Below, one piece after another: positions 6,487-12,581 of a DNA stretch of 12,581 nucleotides. The stretch lies in contig JAURHT010000058.1 in assembly GCA_030833145.1 (NCBI GenBank), forward strand, positions 1 through 12,581. The letters run 5' to 3'. This DNA comes from Aquirufa sp. GTDB taxonomy: Bacteria > Bacteroidota > Bacteroidia > Cytophagales > Spirosomataceae. The notes under the pieces were generated by a model that was given only the letters and a program-made list of their open reading frames with translations, was not told where the DNA came from and searched no databases. The translations under genes and the position numbers were made by a program. Numbering within the stretch: position 1 is the first letter of the stretch; the number at the start of each line of letters is the position of its first letter.

Positions 6487-7146
6487 ATGAAGAAGATCTC
6501 AAAAATTACGGTAATTGTATTTAGTATCATCACGAGTGCTTTTCATTTTTCATGCGGAAGTGCCGTTGAAAAAAAGGAAGCAGGGTTAAAAAATCAAATA
6601 AATAAGATGGATCAGAAATTAGAGAAAATAACGTTTGGAGCAGGATGCTTCTGGTGTGTGGAGGCGGTATTTCAGCGCGTGAAGGGAGTAAAAAAAGTAA
6701 CTTCTGGTTATATGGGGGGCAAGTTGAAGAATCCAACTTATCGCGAGGTTTGTTCAGGACTTACGGGACATGCAGAAGTGTGTCAATTAGACTATGACCC
6801 TAAGGAAGTGGACGTGGCGACGTTGTTAGAGATTTTTTGGCAGACACATGATCCCACAACGTTGAATCGACAAGGAGCGGATACGGGCACCCAATACCGT
6901 AGCGCGGTGTTTTTCCATACACCTGAGCAGCAAAAAGAAGCGGAGGCTTGGAAGCAGAAGTTAAATGCGCAACACGTTTTCCCTAATCCGATTGTAACAG
7001 AAATTACACCGGCCTCAGCGTTTTATGTGGCGGAGGATTACCACCAAAACTATTTCAATGAAAATGGGACGGAGCCTTATTGCCAAATCGTCATCAAACC
7101 TAAGATGGATAAGTTTTTAAAGGCGTTCAAGTCTAAATTGAACTAG
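6487..7146 (+). CDS. msrA: Peptide methionine-(S)-S-oxide reductase MsrA, predicted lipoprotein
   Basis: MsrA reduces the S-epimer of methionine sulfoxide in oxidised proteins, usually with thioredoxin. The catalytic motif GCFWC is at residues 53-57, with Cys54 as nucleophile and Glu59 nearby. GYMGG, GHAEVCQLDYDP, TDTGTQYRSAVFFH-like sequence and AEDYHQNYF match the family, and a late Cys in EPYCQIVI is a candidate resolving residue. The first 23 residues are a signal peptide ending HFSC, so the enzyme is probably exported and lipid-anchored at Cys23, with a linker to about residue 45. The 219-residue length equals a standard MsrA domain plus leader. An in-frame GTG at 6469 was rejected because the ATG gives a clean basic-hydrophobic leader. 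The stop TAG overlaps the lptD stop on the other strand. Enzyme identity is very secure; the lipobox is imperfect, so lipidation is a good inference rather than certain. Confidence 0.95.
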   Translation: MKKISKITVIVFSIITSAFHFSCGSAVEKKEAGLKNQINKMDQKLEKITFGAGCFWCVEAVFQRVKGVKKVTSGYMGGKLKNPTYREVCSGLTGHAEVCQLDYDPKEVDVATLLEIFWQTHDPTTLNRQGADTGTQYRSAVFFHTPEQQKEAEAWKQKLNAQHVFPNPIVTEITPASAFYVAEDYHQNYFNENGTEPYCQIVIKPKMDKFLKAFKSKLN

Positions 7147-9848
7147 AATCCGCCTTTATCGTAGAAACTACGTCTGCGAGACAGTTTCAGGTCTTGTAAG
7201 AGCGTTGATTTTACGCGAAGGTCAAAGGAATAGTTACTCGCGCGTCCATAGAATGGGCTCGCGATAGGCGTCCAGTTAAAGTTCATTTCCCAGCAATGCA
7301 GATCGCGGTGCACGGACATGTTTGTGTAGGTCAAGCCTTTGTACTTAAAGTCAAAGCCAGACGTTACCGAGAACTTCCACTTTTCGGAAAGACTTAGATC
7401 CCCTTGGAAGCTTAGACCGCTGATGTTTTGAGGCGAGGCTAGACCCGTCTTGTTCATGCTGTATTGGTAGGAGAACGAGAAATTCCAAGGCACATTCCAG
7501 TCGACATAGTCGTCCAGGTTTCGGTTGATTTGATTCATTTGAGCCTCACTAGCATTCTTGTTCTCTTTTGGCTTCGGTTTTCCAGCGGAGAAACGACGAC
7601 CAATTGAGAAATTAAAGCCTTGTAAGCGCGCTAAACCCGCCCCTTGGCTAAACATATAGTCTGGCGTTCTGCGTCCGATGTCAAAGAATAGCGGATCGGC
7701 CACATACAAATAGGGGTCAAAGCTACCACCCATATTGATATCAAAATCTTTCACACGTGACGCCAGGCTGAATCCGATATTCGACAAGGCATATTCCTTG
7801 GCCAGTAAATTATAACTTCCATTTAGGCCAAAGTTATCCAGGATGCGGACCTTCTCCGTGAGCACGCTGGCGGTATCTGATTTCGTCTTCAACTTGGCTT
7901 CGAGGGTATTTTGGAAGCCAAAAGAAATCGCCCCAGAGGCTCCCCCATAACTCATGGTGCGAGGATCGAAGGTGCTGATGCGGCGAATATCACCGATTTG
8001 TTCTTTCCCCTCCGCATTGATGAATTTCCGGTTGTTGATTCTGACATCTTGGTAATACCCAAAACTTGGATCAGAATAGTCGGGTGTATAACTCAAGCTA
8101 ACTGAAGGCACTAAGGTATGGCGAATGGCCTCTAATCGCCCTTTTTTGAAACGCAAGGTCCCAAATAAACGCGTATTCATACTGGCTGAAAAAGCGATCT
8201 GAGAATTGAATTTAGGCAAGCCGCCCACTGTATCGATGCGCACCGTTGAATCCGCCGCCACGTAGGTGTACTTGTAGGAACGGGTGTACATATTACCAGA
8301 CCAGGAAACACCAGGGGTTAGGTTAATGTGCTTCGTAAGTTTCAAATTAGGCAAAGCTAACGGAATGCTGTAATTGAATTTCGTCTGTGCCTTTTCCCAT
8401 AAAATAGGCAACGTGCTGGCATCCACCGGTATAACTCCGGCAGGTACATCATTTGCTCCTGTTGGAATAAAAGGCTTCTGAATCGTTCCACGTAAGGAAT
8501 TAGAGGATCGAGGATAGACATCGAACTCATAACGCGTATACGGGTCACCCACTTGGTTAGTCATCGAAATACCTCCGGAGAAGTCCAAGCCGATTCGGAA
8601 CTGATCGATGAAGCGATCGCCCAGCGAGTTTTTCTTTTTGAAAGGTTGTATTTGGTTTAGGCCAAAGTTAAAGTCTGTTCCCGCATCAAACACGCGTGTA
8701 CTCGTGTTTTGGTTGATCCGTAAGTTGATACTGGTGCGGACTGTTTGGCCAAAATTGCGGGAATACTGCACGGACGATCCAATCGTATTAGACAGGTATT
8801 GCTGCGTATTGAAAGAGTTGTATTGGTTATACGAATTCGATGCGATATTAACTGAAGCAGAGAAACTGGAGTTTCCCACACTGCGGGGAGAATGCGACCA
8901 TTGCAAGGCGAAATCGGTTCTTTTCGTGGGATCAAATTCATCGCCATTGCTGTTGCGATTAAAGGCTAAATTAAAGCTACCCGTGTAGCGATAGCGTTTG
9001 TTATATTGCGAATTTGCGCCTAGACCCCAGCCACCTTTAGAGTAGATTTGGCCGGTAAAACGAATCCCGATGTTTTCACTCGCCGCCCAATAGTAACCGC
9101 CTTCGCGTAAATAAAAACCGCGTCCATTCGGCTCCTCACCATAAGTGGGCATAATGATTCCGGATTTTCCGGCCTCTTTCGGCTGGGAATAAGGAAAGAA
9201 CCCAAAAGGCAAGCCAATGGGCAAGGGAATGTCATTTAACTCAAAGTGAAAAGGCCCCGAGATGATCTCTTTTTTACCCACGACCTTGATTTTGCTGGCC
9301 TTGATGTGAAAGTGGGGATGCGTTAAATTGCAGGTAGTGTAGATGGCATTTCGGATGTAGAGGTTCTCCTCTTCGTCTTTTTTGACATTTTTACCCTGTA
9401 CAAAGCCTTCGCCTTGTTGTGTTACAATGCCTTTAATGACGGCTCGTTTAGTCTTAAAATTATAACGTATTTCGTCTGAATCGTATTTATCGCTTCCCTG
9501 CAGAAAAACGGGCAGTCCGATCATTTTTTGAGTGAGTGTATCCTTCGTGCCTATAGCGTAAACCTCATTTTTTGCCCAATCCAGGCGGATGTAGTTCGCT
9601 TCTAGGGAGATTTCGCCGTACTTGACTTTGGCACCCCCATACAAATTCACGACTTGCTTGTCTGCATCTAAAATCGTAGAGTCTACGGCAGAATAGAAAA
9701 CGGTGGTCTGTAAATCAGCAGCCGTGTCTTTAGGAATGGATTTTTGTAAAGTATCCGTCGAGATTACTCGCTGCGCTTTTGCCTCAATGAGAGAAGCAAA
9801 AAGGACAAGCAGGGTAATAAAAAGGTAATATGTGGATTTCTTTACCAA
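7143..9848 (-). CDS. lptD: LPS-assembly outer-membrane protein LptD homologue (OstA-like)
   Basis: This 901-residue protein resembles the Bacteroidetes LptD, the outer-membrane barrel that receives lipopolysaccharide from a periplasmic bridge and places it in the outer leaflet. It starts with a Sec signal peptide (MVKKSTYYLFITLLVLFASL, then EAKA-Q, predicted cut after residue 25). An OstA/LptA-like periplasmic domain follows to roughly residue 200, with repeated strands such as VVNLYGGAKVKYGEISLEANYIRLDW. A long region of alternating aromatic and polar strands makes up the barrel and ends in Phe. The mature protein has only two cysteines, Cys173 in the N-terminal domain and Cys852 in the last part of the barrel. 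There is no ATG before the first domain; TTG (9846-9848) is the only start that gives an intact leader, and a longer frame from a TTG at 9929 would bury the signal peptide. The gene is divergent from the amidase operon and tail to tail with msrA. No LptE is visible. Confidence 0.88.
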   Translation of the reverse strand: MVKKSTYYLFITLLVLFASLIEAKAQRVISTDTLQKSIPKDTAADLQTTVFYSAVDSTILDADKQVVNLYGGAKVKYGEISLEANYIRLDWAKNEVYAIGTKDTLTQKMIGLPVFLQGSDKYDSDEIRYNFKTKRAVIKGIVTQQGEGFVQGKNVKKDEEENLYIRNAIYTTCNLTHPHFHIKASKIKVVGKKEIISGPFHFELNDIPLPIGLPFGFFPYSQPKEAGKSGIIMPTYGEEPNGRGFYLREGGYYWAASENIGIRFTGQIYSKGGWGLGANSQYNKRYRYTGSFNLAFNRNSNGDEFDPTKRTDFALQWSHSPRSVGNSSFSASVNIASNSYNQYNSFNTQQYLSNTIGSSVQYSRNFGQTVRTSINLRINQNTSTRVFDAGTDFNFGLNQIQPFKKKNSLGDRFIDQFRIGLDFSGGISMTNQVGDPYTRYEFDVYPRSSNSLRGTIQKPFIPTGANDVPAGVIPVDASTLPILWEKAQTKFNYSIPLALPNLKLTKHINLTPGVSWSGNMYTRSYKYTYVAADSTVRIDTVGGLPKFNSQIAFSASMNTRLFGTLRFKKGRLEAIRHTLVPSVSLSYTPDYSDPSFGYYQDVRINNRKFINAEGKEQIGDIRRISTFDPRTMSYGGASGAISFGFQNTLEAKLKTKSDTASVLTEKVRILDNFGLNGSYNLLAKEYALSNIGFSLASRVKDFDINMGGSFDPYLYVADPLFFDIGRRTPDYMFSQGAGLARLQGFNFSIGRRFSAGKPKPKENKNASEAQMNQINRNLDDYVDWNVPWNFSFSYQYSMNKTGLASPQNISGLSFQGDLSLSEKWKFSVTSGFDFKYKGLTYTNMSVHRDLHCWEMNFNWTPIASPFYGRASNYSFDLRVKSTLLQDLKLSRRRSFYDKGGF

Positions 9849-9857
9849 ATGGAATTT

Positions 9858-9919
9858 AAAAATTATATTTGTACTTATTACATACAAGCCTACAAAATTA
9901 CATCTTTGCTTGTTATCAA
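9858..9919 (-). promoter_or_regulatory. Candidate lptD promoter(s)
   Basis: Read on the minus strand, TAATTTTG (bases 9900-9893) matches the Bacteroidetes -7 box TAnnTTTG exactly, with TTG (9919-9917) 16 bases upstream; transcription would start about 40 bases before the TTG start codon. A second pair, TTG (9887-9885) with TAATTTTT (9865-9858), has the ideal 19-base spacing but would give an almost leaderless mRNA. Either or both may be used. Confidence 0.45.
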
Positions 9920-9939
9920 CGTGTAACAATTAGAAAATA

Positions 9940-10737
9940 ATGTTTAATCAGATAAAATCTATCGGTTTATTTTTTTCGCTGGGTTTATTGCTGACAGCTT
10001 GGACGCCTAGCGGCTTTCAAAAGGGAGACATTAAGAATCGAATAAAAGTCGTTTGCCTAGATGCCGGCCACGGTGGAAAAGACCCAGGCTGTTCAGGCCC
10101 TAAGGGTTCTCACGAGGGAATCGTGACCTTAAAAATCATCTTAGAAGTGGGTAAAAAGTTGAAAGCGGCGCATCCAGACTTGAAGATTATTTATACCCGC
10201 GATACGGACACGTTCATCGAATTAAATGAGCGGGCTAATATCGCAAATCGTAACAAAGCGGATTTATTTATCTCCGTGCATTGCAATGCGGCGGTCAATA
10301 AGAATGCCTACGGTACAGAAACCTACACGATGGGTTTGCATAAAACGGACGGCAATTTGAACGTAGCGAAGCGAGAAAACTCCGTTATCTTGCAAGAGAA
10401 GGATTACCAAAAAACCTATGATGGTTTCGATCCTAATTCTCCACTAGCGCACATTATGATGGCGAATTACCAAAGTGCCTTCATGGCGAGCTCGGTAAAA
10501 TTTGCATCGAAGGTAGAGGAGCAATTTTCGAAAACGTATCAAAGAAAGAGTTTTGGGGTGAAGCAAGCGGGATTCCTAGTGATCTGGCGCACGGCGATGC
10601 CCAGTGTTTTAGTAGAGACGGGATTTTTAACAAACCCGGAGGAAGAGAATTATTTAGCTTCCGAAAAAGGACAGAACGAGGTAGCCACAGCGATTGCTAC
10701 GGCGTTTAAAGCGTACAAAGAAGAAATCGAAAAATAG
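9940..10737 (+). CDS. Exported N-acetylmuramoyl-L-alanine amidase (Amidase_3)
   Basis: This zinc amidase cuts the bond between MurNAc and L-Ala of peptidoglycan stem peptides in the periplasm, typically for daughter-cell separation and wall turnover. The 265-residue protein has a hydrophobic leader (KSIGLFFSLGLLLTAWTPSG, roughly residues 6-25) followed directly by the catalytic domain. Candidate zinc ligands are His44 (LDAGHGGKDPG), Glu59 (SHEG) and His114 (SVHCNA), and the catalytic Glu is Glu226 (VETGFLTN). There is no AMIN or SPOR domain, so substrate targeting must come from elsewhere. The stretch around MGLHKTDGNLNVAKRENSVI is long, as in AmiC-type enzymes where an inserted helix blocks the active site until an activator binds; whether that applies here is inference. 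It is the first gene of a run with 5- and 3-base gaps to the MCE gene and prmA, and is divergent from lptD. Confidence 0.94.
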   Translation: MFNQIKSIGLFFSLGLLLTAWTPSGFQKGDIKNRIKVVCLDAGHGGKDPGCSGPKGSHEGIVTLKIILEVGKKLKAAHPDLKIIYTRDTDTFIELNERANIANRNKADLFISVHCNAAVNKNAYGTETYTMGLHKTDGNLNVAKRENSVILQEKDYQKTYDGFDPNSPLAHIMMANYQSAFMASSVKFASKVEEQFSKTYQRKSFGVKQAGFLVIWRTAMPSVLVETGFLTNPEEENYLASEKGQNEVATAIATAFKAYKEEIEK

Positions 10738-10742
10738 ATACG

Positions 10743-11690
10743 ATGTTCAAAAGCAATGAATTAAAAGTAGGGTTTTTGGCATTGTTAGCCTTCTTAATCC
10801 TCTATTTCGGGTTTAATTTTCTAAAGGGAAATGACGTATTCTCTACGGCTCGAATCTACTACGTAGAATACGAAAATGTGGATGGATTGATGGTTTCTAA
10901 CCAGGTAATGGTCAATGGAATTGAAGTAGGAAAGGTAAAGAAAGTGGAGATTCAGCCATCTAAAGGCAACAAAATTCTAGTGACCCTGCGATTTAGCCAG
11001 GACATTGTCATCCCTGATAAAACGGTGGCCGTACTTTCTGATGGCGCTTTATTAGGAGGTAAAATTATTCGATTGCGATTAGAAGGAAAGGGTAACTTGC
11101 CTGAGGATTCGTTCTTGAAAGGCGAAACAGAGGTAGGGGTAACGGCCTTGTTAAAAGAGCGTGCTATTCCGGTTATCGCCAATGCGGATTCGCTGCTTGT
11201 TTCCTTCCGTCAGATCTCCAATAAATTCGATAATACAGGAACGTATTTAAACACGTTATTGAAAACGTCGAATGAGACGGTTTCTAATATTAACGGTTCC
11301 GTGAATGGTATTGTGACCGATAACCGGGCGAACATAGCGCAGATTTCTGCGAATATGAAAACCTTGTCTTCGGACTTAATGGAAACAGAAAAGCAATTGC
11401 GCCCTTTGTTAACGAAGTTTAATACGGTAGCTGATTCCTTGAACGCCTTGAAGATAGGCAAGACCTTGAAAGAAGTGGATGCAACTGTGATTTCACTAAG
11501 AAAGATTGTGCAAGGTTTAGAACGCGGGGAAGGTACCGCGGGTAAATTAATTAAGAACGATAGCCTATACTTAGGCTTAAATAAAACGCTCGTGGATCTA
11601 GACAAGCTGTTGCTTGACTTTAGATTACAGCCTAAGCGTTACATCGGCATTTCCGTTTTCGGAAAGAAAAATACTCCTCCATCTAATTAA
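10743..11690 (+). CDS. MCE-domain (MlaD-like) lipid-transport protein
   Basis: This 315-residue protein has one N-terminal membrane anchor (about residues 9-27, GFLALLAFLILYFGFNF), then a single MCE domain (about 38-115, including VDGLMVSNQVMVNGIEVGKV and DGALLGGKIIRLRL), and a long helical C-terminal part with coiled-coil character (SNKFDNTGTYLNTLLKTSNE and beyond). GLERGEGTAGKL and the ending RYIGISVFGKK look like the usual C-terminal pattern of Bacteroidetes members. MCE proteins form hexameric rings or tubes in the periplasm that carry lipids between the membranes, normally with an MlaE-type permease and an MlaF-type ATPase. Neither partner is present in this window, so they must be encoded elsewhere if used. 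The gene starts 5 bases after the amidase and ends 3 bases before prmA, so the three are probably co-transcribed. The family call is firm; cargo and direction of transport are unknown. Confidence 0.92.
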   Translation: MFKSNELKVGFLALLAFLILYFGFNFLKGNDVFSTARIYYVEYENVDGLMVSNQVMVNGIEVGKVKKVEIQPSKGNKILVTLRFSQDIVIPDKTVAVLSDGALLGGKIIRLRLEGKGNLPEDSFLKGETEVGVTALLKERAIPVIANADSLLVSFRQISNKFDNTGTYLNTLLKTSNETVSNINGSVNGIVTDNRANIAQISANMKTLSSDLMETEKQLRPLLTKFNTVADSLNALKIGKTLKEVDATVISLRKIVQGLERGEGTAGKLIKNDSLYLGLNKTLVDLDKLLLDFRLQPKRYIGISVFGKKNTPPSN

Positions 11691-11693
11691 GTT

Positions 11694-12515
11694 ATGTCTA
11701 CTATTCAAGTGAAAATTACAGCCAGTCCTGAGCTGTCTGATATTTTAGTCGCTGAGCTAGGCGAAATTCAATTCGATATTTTTGAGGATTCGGAAACGGG
11801 TGTGATCGCGTATTGCCCTGAGGTGGATTTCACTGAGGAGGCTTTGACGGAAATCATGTCGCGTTATGGCTTAAGCACTTACGAGACGAACCGCATTGAG
11901 AAGCAAAATTGGAATGAGGTATGGGAAAGTAATTATGATCCCATTCGCATTGAGGATTTGGTGTTGATTCGGGCGAGTTTTCATCCCTCAGAGCCTGGAT
12001 TTCAGATGGAAGTGGTGATTAATCCCAAAATGTCATTTGGAACAGGCCACCACGAAACGACTTCGTTGATGACGAAGGCTTTGTTCGATGTGGATTTGAC
12101 AGGTAAAAGTGTGCTAGATGCGGGAACAGGCACAGGCTTGTTAGCTTTTGTGGCTAAGAAGCGAGGAGCTGATTTTGTCCGCGGATTCGATATCGACGAA
12201 TGGTCGGTGGAGAATTCAATCGAAAATGCTGGTCTAAATGATTGTGCCGAAATTCCTTTTGGATTAGGCACGATCGCTGATGAAGACGACACGCAATATG
12301 ATGTACTTTTAGCGAATATCAATCGCAATATTCTGTTAGCAGAAATGGCCGAATACGCCGTGCGCATCAAGCCCGGAGGATTACTTTTTTTAAGCGGTTT
12401 CTACACCGAAGACGTTCCTCTTTTATTGGAATCCGCTGAAAAGCAGCAACTTAATTTTATCGCGCAAGCATCAAAAAACAACTGGGCTTGCTTGCAATTG
12501 AGAAAAAAACCTTAA
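11694..12515 (+). CDS. prmA: Ribosomal protein L11 methyltransferase PrmA
   Basis: PrmA is a cytoplasmic SAM-dependent enzyme that methylates lysines and the N-terminus of ribosomal protein L11. The 273-residue protein has the small N-terminal L11-recognition domain (to about residue 70) and a class I methyltransferase domain. Diagnostic motifs are NWNEVWESNYDPIRI near residue 72, the PrmA signature MSFGTGHHETT at 113-123, the SAM loop DAGTGTG at 142-148, the acidic end of strand 2 (GFDIDEW), and ANINRNILL at 207-215 in the place of the family's motif IV. The length is a little shorter than E. coli PrmA (293), as is usual in Bacteroidota. It is the last gene of the amidase-MCE-prmA run, starting 3 bases after the MCE stop. 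A hairpin with a T-run follows 22 bases after its stop codon. The position after two envelope genes looks like transcriptional convenience rather than a functional link. Confidence 0.96.
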   Translation: MSTIQVKITASPELSDILVAELGEIQFDIFEDSETGVIAYCPEVDFTEEALTEIMSRYGLSTYETNRIEKQNWNEVWESNYDPIRIEDLVLIRASFHPSEPGFQMEVVINPKMSFGTGHHETTSLMTKALFDVDLTGKSVLDAGTGTGLLAFVAKKRGADFVRGFDIDEWSVENSIENAGLNDCAEIPFGLGTIADEDDTQYDVLLANINRNILLAEMAEYAVRIKPGGLLFLSGFYTEDVPLLLESAEKQQLNFIAQASKNNWACLQLRKKP

Positions 12516-12537
12516 TTTTAAAGGTTTGACTCTTGTA

Positions 12538-12559
12538 ATCCGAGAAATCGGGTGTTTTT
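12538..12559 (+). terminator. Probable intrinsic terminator after prmA
   Basis: ATCCGA (12538-12543) pairs with TCGGGT (12548-12553), with one wobble pair and a GAAA loop, followed by G and five T (12555-12559). The stem is short, but the position just after prmA fits. An ATG at 12563 with six open codons lies directly behind it and might start another gene; too little is visible to call one. Confidence 0.6.
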
Positions 12560-12581
12560 AAAATGAAAATCTCCCCTAACA

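Noticed and set aside
6431..6502. 24-residue extension of the PAP2_C protein from an upstream TTG
   Set aside because: It would overlap the msrA start on the other strand, and the shorter form begins with a natural basic N-terminus.
8608..8988. 126-codon plus-strand frame inside lptD
   Set aside because: No recognisable domain; it lies wholly within a well-supported gene on the other strand. Similar shadow frames at 3088-3357, 5040-5327, 8657-8947, 11210-11605 and 12002-12370 were dropped for the same reason.
9849..9929. 27-residue extension of LptD
   Set aside because: It would place residues ahead of a clean signal peptide and covers the likely promoter.
12563..12581. ATG with six open codons at the right edge
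   Set aside because: Too short to judge; it may be the start of another gene, but nothing supports it here.

Overview
The window reads as ordinary chromosomal DNA from a Bacteroidota bacterium, most likely of the Cytophagales. The evidence is the gene families (a Bacteroidetes-type LptD homologue, a lone MCE protein next to an Amidase_3 enzyme, a sphingomyelin-synthase-like PAP2_C protein, a lipocalin-like lipoprotein), several -7 boxes of the TAnnTTTG type, and starts without an obvious Shine-Dalgarno sequence. Base composition is moderately AT-rich and looks even across the window. I see no tRNA, rRNA, CRISPR array, insertion sequence, integrase or attachment site.

Layout, left to right. 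Positions 1-2142 hold three minus-strand genes transcribed leftwards: a cytochrome b5-fold protein, a BadF/NAGK-type sugar kinase one base downstream of it, and a conserved protein of unknown function cut by the window edge. An 84-base divergent gap follows, with a small inverted repeat. A short lipoprotein (2227-2706) ends at a good intrinsic terminator, and thiL (thiamine-phosphate kinase, 2756-3781) begins only 7 bases after that terminator's T-run. Tandem -7 boxes precede a WbpM/PglF-class membrane nucleotide-sugar 4,6-dehydratase (3901-5820). That gene meets tail to tail with a PAP2_C/sphingomyelin-synthase-like membrane protein (5813-6430, minus). Divergent from the latter is a lipoprotein form of MsrA (6487-7146), whose stop codon overlaps that of lptD (7143-9848, minus) at a shared CTAG. 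Divergent from lptD is a three-gene run with gaps of 3-5 bases: periplasmic N-acetylmuramoyl-L-alanine amidase, an MlaD-like MCE protein, and prmA (9940-12515). It is closed by a probable terminator.

Together the right two thirds of the window is envelope-centred: sugar-nucleotide supply for surface glycans, possible phospho-head-group transfer, methionine-sulfoxide repair at the membrane, LPS insertion, peptidoglycan hydrolysis and lipid transport. prmA and thiL are housekeeping genes. Starts at 2756, 3901 and 6487 were chosen over longer TTG/GTG-initiated frames. Two genes (PAP2_C and lptD) have no usable ATG and appear to start with TTG.

I did not find a convincing undescribed multi-gene system. 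The most interesting points are the conserved unknown protein at the left edge, the sphingomyelin-synthase-like protein, the single cysteine pair in LptD, and the terminator almost touching the thiL start.
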